A stretch of DNA of 64,000 nt from Xanthomonas sp. 10-10. GTDB taxonomy: Bacteria; Pseudomonadota; Gammaproteobacteria; Xanthomonadales; Xanthomonadaceae. How positions within the stretch are numbered: position 1 is the stretch's first letter; each line of letters opens with the position of its first letter. Below the pieces are notes generated by a model. It saw nothing but the letters and a program-made list of their open reading frames with translations. It did not search any database and had not been told where the DNA came from. The position numbers were made by a program, and so were the translations under genes. The stretch is taken from assembly GCF_040182365.1 (NCBI RefSeq), contig NZ_CP144460.1, positions 992,001 through 1,056,000 of the forward strand. Reading direction: 5' to 3'. Positions 40,069 to 49,205 of the stretch are shown here, one piece after another.

Positions 40069-41946
40069 GTGATCCAGCACTTTTCTTCTCGCATCGTTGC
40101 ACTCGTCTGCTGTGCATGTCTGCTATCCCTTGGCATCGGGGTGGCCGGCGCGGCAACACGCGATCCGGCAGCAGCTGGCGCGCAGCGTCGACAGGCCATG
40201 GCCGACGCGTCGGTCAGCAGAATCATCGTCAAATACCGCGCCGGGCGCGTGGCTACGCGCGATGTGGGGCGCAGTGCATCGATGACGATCACCGCTGCGG
40301 CAGCGCGTGCCTCGATCCGCCTGGCACCGGCTGCGCGTGCGGGCGGCACTGTGGCGCCTGCGTATCTGCGCACGCTGGCGGTGGGCGGTGCATTGATCAG
40401 GCTGCCCGCCCAGCTCGGTCGTGCCGATGCCGATCGGCTTGTGCAGGCATTGGCGGCCGATCCAGCAGTGGAATCTGCACAGGTCGATCGACGCATGTAT
40501 CCGCTGCAAACCACCGTCGGCACTTTGCCCAACGACCCGCTGCTGCAGACCAACCAGTGGCATCTGCTCGACCCGGTGGGCGGCATCAATGTTGCCCCGG
40601 CCTGGAGCAGCACGCACGGCGAAGGCGTGGTGGTTGCCGTGCTCGATACCGGCATCCTGCCCAGCCATCCCGATCTGGCAGGCAACGTCCTGGCCGGCTA
40701 TGACTTCATCACCGATGCGTTCGTCTCGCGGCGCGACAGCGATGCGCGCGCACCGGGCGGGCTGGATCGCGGCGACTGGGTCGAACAGGATGGCGATTGC
40801 GGCATTTTCTCGTTGGCTGCAGACAGCAGCTGGCACGGCACGCATGTGGCCGGCACGGTTGCCGAACTCACCAACAACGGAATCGGCGGAGCCGGCGTCG
40901 CCAACAAGGCGAAGATTCTTCCGGTGCGCGTCATCGGGCATTGCGGCGGCTATAGCTCGGACATCAGCGACGCCATCGTCTGGGCGTCCGGTGGGCATGT
41001 CGACGGTGTGCCGGACAACCGCGATCCTGCCGAAGTGATCAACCTGAGCCTGGGCGGCGGCGGGGCCTGCGATGCGGCGACCCAGTCAGCGATCAACGGT
41101 GCGGTATCGCGCGGCACCACGGTGGTGGTTGCCGCGGGCAACGAGGCCTCGGACGTGTCGACGTCCAGCCCCGCCAATTGCGCCAATGTGATCGCGGTGG
41201 CTGCCACGCGCGCGACCGGCGGGCTGACCGATTACAGCAATTTCGGCCGTCAGGTCGATCTGGCCGGGCCCGGCGGCAGCTCGCAGTTCTTTGCCACCGA
41301 CGATGGCCCGATCCGCAGCTTCATCTGGCAGACGTTCTACACCGGCAAAACCACTCCGACCTCGGGGCAGTACACCTACGGCGGCAGCACGTTTGCCGGT
41401 ACCTCGATGGCCTCGCCGCATGTGGCTGGCGTGGCGGCATTGGTGCAAAGCGCGTTGATTGCCGATGGCAAGGCGCCGCTGTCGCCGGCGGCACTGGAAA
41501 ATCTGCTCAAGCGCAGCGCGCGGACGTTCCCGGTGCTGCCGCCTGCGGCAACCCCGGCCGGTACCGGCATCGTCGACGCGGGCGCGGCGGTCGCCCGCGC
41601 ACTGCGGCGTTGCGATGCCGATGACCTGGGTTGCACGCTGGATGCCCAGACCTTGCGAAACGGCACGGTCCAGCGCGGCGTGTCCAATGTGGCCGGGGAG
41701 GCGGGCGTGTTCACCTTTCAGGCGTCCGCAGGCCAGGTGCTGAGCTTTCTCAGCTTCGGTGGCAGCGGCCAGGCGTCGCTGTACGTGGCGCTTGGGCGCG
41801 TCCCCAGTGCCGACGACAACGATGGCGCCTCCACGCGTAGCGGCACCAGCCAGACGGTGCGCTTTACCGCGCCGCGTGCAGGCACCTATGTGCTCAAACT
41901 GGAGGGGGCCAGCTTCGATGGCGTGAGTCTGCTGGCGCGCCAATGA
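40069..41946 (+). CDS. Secreted subtilisin-like serine protease, first copy
   Basis: A 625-residue S8 peptidase. Signal peptide IVALVCCACLLSLGIGVAGA, an inhibitor-type propeptide (SRIIVKYRAGR, ALAADPAVESAQVDRRMYP), then the catalytic triad: Asp193 in VVAVLDTGI, His256 in WHGTHVAGT and Ser446 in GTSMASPHVAG. A C-terminal beta-sandwich pre-peptidase domain (TVRFTAPRAGTYVLKLEGAS) is typical of T2SS-exported xanthomonad proteases. GTG 40069 is chosen, with AAGGA 8 nt upstream. It is a paralogue of 49206-51089; each lies just downstream of an adhesin gene. A role in plant-tissue degradation or in adhesin processing is inference. Confidence 0.92.
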   Translation: MIQHFSSRIVALVCCACLLSLGIGVAGAATRDPAAAGAQRRQAMADASVSRIIVKYRAGRVATRDVGRSASMTITAAAARASIRLAPAARAGGTVAPAYLRTLAVGGALIRLPAQLGRADADRLVQALAADPAVESAQVDRRMYPLQTTVGTLPNDPLLQTNQWHLLDPVGGINVAPAWSSTHGEGVVVAVLDTGILPSHPDLAGNVLAGYDFITDAFVSRRDSDARAPGGLDRGDWVEQDGDCGIFSLAADSSWHGTHVAGTVAELTNNGIGGAGVANKAKILPVRVIGHCGGYSSDISDAIVWASGGHVDGVPDNRDPAEVINLSLGGGGACDAATQSAINGAVSRGTTVVVAAGNEASDVSTSSPANCANVIAVAATRATGGLTDYSNFGRQVDLAGPGGSSQFFATDDGPIRSFIWQTFYTGKTTPTSGQYTYGGSTFAGTSMASPHVAGVAALVQSALIADGKAPLSPAALENLLKRSARTFPVLPPAATPAGTGIVDAGAAVARALRRCDADDLGCTLDAQTLRNGTVQRGVSNVAGEAGVFTFQASAGQVLSFLSFGGSGQASLYVALGRVPSADDNDGASTRSGTSQTVRFTAPRAGTYVLKLEGASFDGVSLLARQ

Positions 41947-42100
41947 GTCGACGCCTGGCAGCGGTGCCTGGCGTAGTCGTCATTTCCTTGGCGCAATTGC
42001 CTCCGGCGCCAACGCCGGCGAGCCAGCCAGGCAATTGTGGCCGGCTGGCGGTGGGCTGACCTGCCGTCTGACCCATTCCTGCTGCGTTTTTGCGCAACCA

Positions 42101-42132
42101 AGCCCGCTGGCGTCTCGCCAGCGGGCTTTTTT
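42101..42132 (+). terminator. Rho-independent terminator after first protease
   Basis: AGCCCGCTGGCG and CGCCAGCGGGCT form a perfect 12-bp stem with a TCT loop, followed by TTTTT. Confidence 0.93.
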
Positions 42133-42278
42133 GTCCGTCATGGGCATGGCTATTCAGCTTCGAAATGTCTCGCGAGACATGATCTAGGTCGCTGTTTTCC
42201 AAACAATTATCAAAAATCTAATAAACGCAAGCAGAAGTGTGACGGAAAACACTCATATCTTCGCTTTCTGTCAAAAAC

Positions 42279-42307
42279 TTGACGCCTGATTTGACGGCTG
42301 TTAACAC
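42279..42307 (+). promoter_or_regulatory. Candidate promoter of the second adhesin
   Basis: TTGACG (42279-42284), a 17-bp spacer and TAACAC (42302-42307) resemble a sigma-70 promoter inside the AT-rich block, about 180 bp before the start codon. Other AT-rich hexamers nearby make the exact choice tentative. Confidence 0.4.
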
Positions 42308-42487
42308 TTTGCGCAGTTCTATGGTTGGGTAGCGTTCACTTTTTGACTACCTGGGGTGCAGGCGCAAGCCGCCCATCGCCGCAAGGCCCATAGCGCGCAC
42401 AACCACGGGGAATCGCGTGGCCGAAAGGCCTTCCGAGGGTGGGCGCTCGCCAAAAACCAGTCCCAACAACTCAGGAGTCGTACGTCG

Positions 42488-45400
42488 ATGAATCGGATTT
42501 ATCGCAAGGTCTGGAACAAATCATTGGGCGTGTGGGCCGTGGCCTCGGAACTGGCCAGCGGTGACAGCCCCGGAGCCGTTGCTCCAGCCTCGCTCATCGA
42601 CCGCCGCCAAAGCCTAGCACTGGCTGCCGCCATCACCCTGGCGCTCGGTGGCGCCGGATTGGCCACCCCGCTTCCCGCCAGCGCGCAATCGGTCGAAGTC
42701 GGCCGCGGCGCCTCCGCACCTGCCGCCAAGGCGACCGCCATCGGTGCCGGCAGCAAGGCCAGCGCCACCGGCGCCGTCGCCACCGGTGCCGACAGCAGCG
42801 CCAGCGGCGTGAACAGCAGCGCGATCGGTCGCCAGACCAACGCGATTGGCGAAAACGCCGTGGCCATCGGCTACAACAGTTTTGTGCGCCAGGCCGGCGT
42901 CAACGGCGTGGCGCTGGGCGCCAATGCCGGCGTCACCGGTGCCAACTCGGTTGCGCTGGGCGCAGGCTCGCGCACCCACGAAGACGACGTGGTGTCGGTC
43001 GGCAGCGGCAATGGGCGCGGTGGCCCTGCAACGCGCCGCATCACCAACGTCGGTGCCGGCATCAACGCCACCGATGCGGTCAACGTGGCGCAGCTGCGCG
43101 ATGTGGCCGATGTGGCCGAAGACACCGCGCTGTTCTTCAAGGCAAGCCCGGGCGACGACAGCGTCGGCGCCTATGTCGAGGGCGACAGCGCATTGGCCGC
43201 AGGCAATGCCGCCAATGCCGTCGGTACTGCAACCACCGCGCTCGGCACCGGCGCCAATGCCGTGGCCGAGAACGCGACGGCCGTGGGTGCCAACGCACTC
43301 GCTTCCGGTCAGAACAGCGCAGCGTTCGGCCATAACGCCCAGGCCAATGGCCCGGCCAGCGTGGCCGTGGGCGGCGCTGCGGTCGACGCAGACGGCCAGC
43401 CGTTGGTCACCAACGGCGGGGTGCCGGTCACCACCGGTGCCACCAGTGCCGGTGTCGGCGGAACGGCGGTCGGCGCCAGCGCCAATGCCGATGGGTTCGC
43501 GGCGTCCTCGTTCGGCGTCGGCGCGTATGCCGCCGGTGCCCAGGCATCGGCATTCGGTGCGGTGGCCAACGCCGGTGGCGATTACGCCACTGCCGTCGGT
43601 ACCCAGACCAGCGCCAGCGGCACCAGCAGCACCGCCGTGGGCGGTCCGGTGGATCTGATTCCCGGGTTGGGTTTCTTCGTGCAGACCCAGGCCAGTGGCG
43701 AGGCGTCCACTGCGCTGGGCGCCGGTGCGATCGCATCGGGCACCTACACCACCGCCGTCGGCACGCTGAGCGAGGCGTCGGGAACCGAAGCCACGGCGGT
43801 GGGCTACTTCGCCTATGCACCGGGCGAAGGCGCAACCGCAGTCGGTCCGGAGTCCTGGGCCAGCGGTGAGTTGAGCACGGCGCTGGGTTACTACAGCACC
43901 GCACGCGGCGCCAACTCGGTGGCGCTCGGCGCCAATTCGGTCGCCACGCGCGCCGATACCGTGTCGGTTGGCGCGGCCGGCGCAGAACGTCAGATCACCA
44001 GCGTCGCTGCCGGTACCGAAGGCACCGATGCGGTCAATCTCGATCAGCTCACCGCCGTTTCCGATGTCGCATCCACCACCGCGCGCACCTTCGTGGCCAC
44101 CGGCGAGGGCGCTGCAATCGCCGAAGGCGTGGACAGCGTTGCGGCAGGTTCCAATGCGTCGGCGCTGGCCGATTACAGCACGGCGCTGGGGTCCAGCAGC
44201 ATTGCATCGGACATCAACACCACGGCCGTTGGCAGCGGTGCAGTTGCGAACGTCAACAACGCCACGGCGGTGGGTTTCAACAGCATCGCCAGCGACCGCT
44301 ACGCCACTGCGCTGGGCGCAGACAGCACCGCGTCGGGCTTCTACGGCACCGCGCTTGGCAGCACCAGCGTGGCCTTCGGTCGCGGCGCCACTGCGGTCGG
44401 TTTCGAAAGCATCGGCAACGGGCTTGAATCCACCGCATTGGGTTTTGCCAGCGTGGCGTTCGGCGACACCAGCACCTCGATCGGCGCGGAAAGCACCGCG
44501 TATGGCAGGGGCAGCGTCGCTGTCGGCATCACCTCGGCCGCAGGTGGCGATGCCTCGGTCGCAATCGGCGACACCGCCATCGTGCTGGGCAACGGTTCGG
44601 TTGCCGTCGGCGCATCGACGAGTGTATCGGCCGACAACAGCGTGGCGCTGGGTGCCAACTCGGTTGCCGACCGCGCCAACACGGTGTCGGTGGGCAGCGT
44701 GGATGGCCAGCGTCAGATCACCAATGTCGCTGCGGGTACTGAAGGCAGCGATGCGGTGAATCTGGATCAACTCAACGCAGTGGCCGGCACCGCCGAAACC
44801 ACCGCGCGGCTGTATGCCGGGACCGGCGACGGCACTGCCGTCGCCCAGGGCGAAGATGCAACGGCGGCCGGTTCCAATGCTACTGCGGATGGCGATTACA
44901 GCAGCGCCTTCGGTGCCAGCAGCAATGCCACCGCGATCGGTGCAGTGGCCATCGGCAGCGGCGCCAGCGCAACGGCGCAGTACGCCAATGCCGCCGGTTA
45001 CAACGCTGCAGCCAGCGGCTTCGGCAGTGTGTCCAACGGCGCCTTCAGTCAGGCCAGCGGCGACTATGCCGTGGCCGTGGGTGGCGAGAGCGAAGCAGCC
45101 GGCGCGCAGAGCACTGCACTGGGTGCAGCGGCCGGCGCATATGGCGATGGGTCGCTGGCGGTCGGCGCGCTGAGCGAGGCGCAGGGCAGCGAATCCACCG
45201 CGCTGGGCTACTTCGCCAGCGCCAGCGGCGAATCGGCCACGGCAATCGGCGCAGAAAGCGTCGCCGACGGCACCACCGCCGCGGCACTGGGCTTCGGCGC
45301 ACAGGCGACGGCCAATTACGCCACTGCGGTCGGCGGTTATTCCACCGCGAGCGGTTTCAACAGCACCGCGCTAGGCAACTTCAGCACCGCCAGTGGCTCC

Positions 45401-48400
45401 AACACGCTTGCCGTGGGTAGCGACGCGACCGCCACTGGCGCCTACAGCGTTGCCGCCGGCCAGGGCAGTGTGGCCAGCGGCTACAACAGCGTGTCGGTCG
45501 GCGGCGCCTTGCTCGGCCTGTTGCCGACCGAAGCCTCCGGCGATTTCTCCACCGCCGTGGGTGGCGCCGCGTGGGCGCCGGGCCTCAACAGCACCGCGTT
45601 GGGCAACTTTGCCGAATCCACCGGCGAAAGCAGCGTGGCCCTGGGCGCCGACTCGGTCGCCGATCGCGACTTTGCGGTGTCGGTGGGCAGCGCCGGCAAC
45701 GAGCGCCAGATCACCAACGTGGCGGCCGGTACCCAGGGCACCGATGCGGTGAACCTGGACCAGCTCAACGCGGTTGCCGAAGCCGGTGCAGCCACCAGCA
45801 AGTACTTCCAGGCCAGCGGCAGCGACGACAGCGATGCCGGCGCGTATGTCGAAGGCGATAACGCATTGGCCGCGGGCGAGGGCGCCAACGCCACCGGTAC
45901 CGGCACCACTGCAATGGGCGCAGGTGCACAGGCGGTGGCCGACGCGGCCACCGCCGTCGGCTTGGATGCGCTGGCCAGCGGCGCCAGTGCCGCTGCGGTG
46001 GGCAACAACGCGCAGGCGTTGGCCGAAAACAGCAGCGCGTTCGGCAGCAATGCGCTGGCCGGCGATATCGGTGCCACCGCAAACGGCGCGGGTGCGCAGG
46101 CAAGTTCCACCTACACCACTGCGCTCGGCAGCGAGGCGGTGGCATCGGACAATCAGGCCACCGCCGCAGGTTTCCGCAGTGCGGCCTCCAACGTCGGCAG
46201 TGCGGCATTTGGCGGTTACAGCGAATCCAGCGGCCGGCTGTCGTCGGCCCTGGGTTACGGCGCGGTGGCGTCCAGCGATTACAGCACCGCCGTCGGCGCC
46301 GCATCGCTGGCTTCCGGTGCCAGCGCGGTGGCCGTGGGTGAGTTCAGCGAAGCCACCGGCGACGAAAGCGTTGCGGTCGGCGGCAGCACGTTCTTCGGCT
46401 TCATCCCGGCACGTGCCTCGGGAACCGGCGCGGCCGCCTTCGGTGCGGGTGCGTGGGCAACCGCCGACTACACCACCGCGATCGGCTGGAACTCGTATGC
46501 GGACGGCACCAATGCCACCGCATTGGGGCAGAGCGCTGCGGCGTTGGCCAACAACACGCTCGCACTGGGCGGCAACAGCCGCGCCGATGCGGTCGGCGCC
46601 AGCGTGATCGGCGTGGATGCGTCGGCCACCGGCGTCAACAGCACCGGTGTCGGCCGCCAGGTCAATGTGATCGGCGAAAACGCGGTCTCGGTGGGCTACA
46701 ACTCGTTCGTTCGCCAGAGTGCGGTCAACGGCGTGGCCCTGGGTGCCAATGCCGGCGCAACCGGTGCCGATTCGGTGGCCTTGGGCTCGGGCTCGCGCAC
46801 CTACGAAGCCGACACCGTGTCCATCGGTAGCGGCAACGGCCGCGGCGGTCCGGCGACGCGTCGCATCGTCAACGTCAGCGATGGCCAGGCGGCGACCGAT
46901 GCGGTCAACAAGGGCCAGCTGGATGCGGTGTCGGCCGATGTGCAGAACACCAGCAGCAAGTTCAAGACCACCGGCGATGCAGTGGCCACCGCAACCGGCG
47001 AGCGCAGCACGGCTGCCGGCTCCGGCGCTGTCGCCACCGGCGCACGCAGCGTTGCCATTGCCTCCGGCAGCAGCGCCTCGGCAACCGGTGCCAGTGCGAT
47101 GGGTGTGGACAGCAGCGCCAGTGGCGTGAACAGCACCGCGATGGGCCGTCAGACCAATTCCATCGGCGAAAACGGCGTGGCGCTGGGTTACAACTCCTTC
47201 GTGCGCGAAAGCGGCAGCAATGCAGTGGCCCTGGGTGCCAATGCCGGTGCCAGCGGTGCCGATTCGGTGGCCTTGGGCTCGGGCTCGCGCACCTACGATG
47301 CCAACACGGTGTCGGTGGGTAGCGGCAATGGCCGCGGCGGTCCGGCGACGCGTCGCATCGTCAATGTCAGCGACGGCCAGGCCGCCAGCGATGCCGTCAA
47401 CAAGGGGCAGCTCGATGCCTTGGCGGCCGATGTGCAAACCACCAGTGGCATGGTCAAGACCACCGGCACCGGCGTGGCCGTGGCAACCGGTGATCGCGCC
47501 ACCGCCGCAGGTGCCGGTGCCACTGCCAGCGGTGCACGCAGTGTCGCCATTGCCGCCGGCAGCAGCGCCAGCGGCGCAGGGGCCAGCGCGGTGGGCGTGG
47601 ACAGCAGCGCCAGCGGCACGAACAGCACCGCGATGGGTCAGCAGACCAACGCCATCGGCGAGAAGAGCGTGGCGCTGGGCTACAACTCCTTTGTCCGCCA
47701 GAGTGCGGTCAACAGCGTCGCCTTGGGCGCCAATGCCGGCGCAACCGGCGCCGATTCGGTGGCGTTGGGCTCGGGTTCGCGCACCTACGAGGCCAACACG
47801 GTCTCGGTGGGCAGCGGCAATGGCCGCGGCGGTCCGGCCACGCGCCGCATCGTCAACGTGGGCGCCGGCGCGATCGCCGATGCCAGCCTTGACGCGATCA
47901 ACGGCGGTCAGTTGTTCCAGTCGCTCAGCAATGCCGCCAGCTTCCTCGGCGGCGGCGCGGCGATCGGCGCGCAAGGCGTGTTCGTTGCGCCGACCTACGT
48001 GATTCAGGGCGCCAGCTACAACAACGTGGGCGCGGCATTGACCGCGCTGGATACCAAGGTCACCCAACTGGATGCACGTGGCGGCACTGCGGTTGCCAGC
48101 ACCACGTCGCTGCGTACCGCCGCGGTGCCGGCTGTCGCTGCACCCGCTGCCAGCGATGCAGCAAGCAACGTCGGCACCGCCACCGCGACTGCCGGCGTGC
48201 AGGGCACCCCGACGGCGGCAGTGGTCGGCAGCATCACGCCGGCGGCAACCTCCACCGCAGTCGGTGCGTCGGCAGTGGCCAACCACGTGACCGGTACCGC
48301 GATCGGCGGTAGCGCCTACGCGCACGGCCCCAACGACACCGCGATCGGCAGCAATGCGCGCGTCAATGCCGACGGCAGCACGGCAGTGGGTGCCAATACG

Positions 48401-48988
48401 CAGATTGCGGCGGTGGCGACCAATGCGGTGGCGATGGGCGAGGGTGCGCAGGTCAGTGCGGCGTCCGGTACCGCGATCGGCCAGGGCGCACGCGCCAGTG
48501 CACAAGGTGCGGTGGCCTTGGGTCAGGGCTCGGTGGCCGATCGCGCCAACACGGTGTCGGTGGGCAGCGTCGGGGGCGAGCGGCAGGTGGCCAATGTGGC
48601 GGCCGGTACGCGTGCCACCGATGCGGTGAACAAGGGCCAGTTGGACAGCGGCGTCGCCGCGGCCAACAGCTACACCGACAGCCGCTACAGCGCGATGGCC
48701 GACAGCTTCGAAAGCTATCAGGGCGATATCGAAGACCGTCTGCGTCGGCAGAACCGTCGCCTGGATCGTCAGGGCGCGATGAGCTCGGCGATGTTGAACA
48801 TGTCCGCCAGCGTGGCCGGTATCGCCTCGCAAAACCGCATCGGTGCCGGTGTCGGTTTCCAGAACGGCGAATCGGCGTTGTCGGTGGGCTACCAGCGTGC
48901 GATCAGCCCGCGCGCCACGTTGACCGTGGGCGGTGCGCTGAGCGGCGACGACAGCTCGATCGGCGTGGGTGCCGGTTTCGGCTGGTAA
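42488..48988 (+). CDS. xadA: Giant YadA-type trimeric autotransporter adhesin (XadA-like)
   Basis: A 2166-residue surface adhesin. It opens with an extended signal peptide region, MNRIYRKVWNKSLGVWAVAS then ELASGD, a feature of very large type V secreted proteins, and a hydrophobic core LALAAAITLALGGAGLATPL ending ASAQ. The head is built from hundreds of residues of YadA repeats broken by neck motifs (AAGTEGTDAVNLDQLTAV and variants). A roughly 110-residue neck-head module appears four times (about 42.79, 46.61, 47.10 and 47.60 kb). The C-terminus has the YadA anchor (QNRIGAGVGFQNGESALSVG to GAGFGW). ATG 42488 is supported by AGGAG 10 nt upstream and by the conserved signal start. Confidence 0.92.
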   Translation: MNRIYRKVWNKSLGVWAVASELASGDSPGAVAPASLIDRRQSLALAAAITLALGGAGLATPLPASAQSVEVGRGASAPAAKATAIGAGSKASATGAVATGADSSASGVNSSAIGRQTNAIGENAVAIGYNSFVRQAGVNGVALGANAGVTGANSVALGAGSRTHEDDVVSVGSGNGRGGPATRRITNVGAGINATDAVNVAQLRDVADVAEDTALFFKASPGDDSVGAYVEGDSALAAGNAANAVGTATTALGTGANAVAENATAVGANALASGQNSAAFGHNAQANGPASVAVGGAAVDADGQPLVTNGGVPVTTGATSAGVGGTAVGASANADGFAASSFGVGAYAAGAQASAFGAVANAGGDYATAVGTQTSASGTSSTAVGGPVDLIPGLGFFVQTQASGEASTALGAGAIASGTYTTAVGTLSEASGTEATAVGYFAYAPGEGATAVGPESWASGELSTALGYYSTARGANSVALGANSVATRADTVSVGAAGAERQITSVAAGTEGTDAVNLDQLTAVSDVASTTARTFVATGEGAAIAEGVDSVAAGSNASALADYSTALGSSSIASDINTTAVGSGAVANVNNATAVGFNSIASDRYATALGADSTASGFYGTALGSTSVAFGRGATAVGFESIGNGLESTALGFASVAFGDTSTSIGAESTAYGRGSVAVGITSAAGGDASVAIGDTAIVLGNGSVAVGASTSVSADNSVALGANSVADRANTVSVGSVDGQRQITNVAAGTEGSDAVNLDQLNAVAGTAETTARLYAGTGDGTAVAQGEDATAAGSNATADGDYSSAFGASSNATAIGAVAIGSGASATAQYANAAGYNAAASGFGSVSNGAFSQASGDYAVAVGGESEAAGAQSTALGAAAGAYGDGSLAVGALSEAQGSESTALGYFASASGESATAIGAESVADGTTAAALGFGAQATANYATAVGGYSTASGFNSTALGNFSTASGSNTLAVGSDATATGAYSVAAGQGSVASGYNSVSVGGALLGLLPTEASGDFSTAVGGAAWAPGLNSTALGNFAESTGESSVALGADSVADRDFAVSVGSAGNERQITNVAAGTQGTDAVNLDQLNAVAEAGAATSKYFQASGSDDSDAGAYVEGDNALAAGEGANATGTGTTAMGAGAQAVADAATAVGLDALASGASAAAVGNNAQALAENSSAFGSNALAGDIGATANGAGAQASSTYTTALGSEAVASDNQATAAGFRSAASNVGSAAFGGYSESSGRLSSALGYGAVASSDYSTAVGAASLASGASAVAVGEFSEATGDESVAVGGSTFFGFIPARASGTGAAAFGAGAWATADYTTAIGWNSYADGTNATALGQSAAALANNTLALGGNSRADAVGASVIGVDASATGVNSTGVGRQVNVIGENAVSVGYNSFVRQSAVNGVALGANAGATGADSVALGSGSRTYEADTVSIGSGNGRGGPATRRIVNVSDGQAATDAVNKGQLDAVSADVQNTSSKFKTTGDAVATATGERSTAAGSGAVATGARSVAIASGSSASATGASAMGVDSSASGVNSTAMGRQTNSIGENGVALGYNSFVRESGSNAVALGANAGASGADSVALGSGSRTYDANTVSVGSGNGRGGPATRRIVNVSDGQAASDAVNKGQLDALAADVQTTSGMVKTTGTGVAVATGDRATAAGAGATASGARSVAIAAGSSASGAGASAVGVDSSASGTNSTAMGQQTNAIGEKSVALGYNSFVRQSAVNSVALGANAGATGADSVALGSGSRTYEANTVSVGSGNGRGGPATRRIVNVGAGAIADASLDAINGGQLFQSLSNAASFLGGGAAIGAQGVFVAPTYVIQGASYNNVGAALTALDTKVTQLDARGGTAVASTTSLRTAAVPAVAAPAASDAASNVGTATATAGVQGTPTAAVVGSITPAATSTAVGASAVANHVTGTAIGGSAYAHGPNDTAIGSNARVNADGSTAVGANTQIAAVATNAVAMGEGAQVSAASGTAIGQGARASAQGAVALGQGSVADRANTVSVGSVGGERQVANVAAGTRATDAVNKGQLDSGVAAANSYTDSRYSAMADSFESYQGDIEDRLRRQNRRLDRQGAMSSAMLNMSASVAGIASQNRIGAGVGFQNGESALSVGYQRAISPRATLTVGGALSGDDSSIGVGAGFGW
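48203..48988 (+). repeat. Near-identical adhesin 3' segment, copy 2
   Basis: The counterpart of 39181-39966. The differences I found are synonymous third-position changes, for example CAGCTG versus CAGTTG and GAGTCG versus GAATCG. Confidence 0.9.
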
Positions 48989-49004
48989 CACGGGTTGCAT
49001 CAAA

Positions 49005-49032
49005 CGCGGCGGCGCCGAGCTGCGCCGCCGCG
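49005..49032 (+). terminator. Hairpin after second adhesin
   Basis: CGCGGCGGCGC and GCGCCGCCGCG form a perfect 11-bp stem with a 6-nt loop, 16 nt after the stop. There is no U tract, so termination may be partial and allow read-through into the protease gene. Confidence 0.55.
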
Positions 49033-49205
49033 GTAAGGCCTGAGGGGGCGGGCAAGGACCGTGGCTAGGCCAGCCAACGGATTCGCATGGAGTGATGGCC
49101 GTACCAGGAGCGATCGATCAACTGCCGCAGGCCGGCTCACGGCTGCGCGGTGTTGTCGACCCCGTTCCAAGCCTGATTCACGAAAAACACGAAGAGGATT
49201 TCACC

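Larger units (their letters stand above)
41947..42487 (+). other. Gap between first protease and second adhesin
   Basis: It contains a strong terminator at 42101-42132. An AT-rich promoter region (about 42190-42310) follows, with TTATCAAAAATCTAATAA at 42207-42224 and a dyad AGTGT / ACACT at 42236-42253. The 180 bases before the adhesin start are a long untranslated leader; the frame extending to 42356 there is not counted. Confidence 0.65.

Noticed and set aside
36343..48200. CRISPR-like periodicity in the adhesin genes
   Set aside because: The repeats are protein-coding, about 42 bp and degenerate, with no unique spacers; they encode YadA head units.
45371..49003. 1210-codon minus-strand frame under the giant adhesin
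   Set aside because: The periodic repeats of the adhesin keep stops out of the opposite frame. The product is itself periodic and His/Arg-rich; no promoter or start signal seen.
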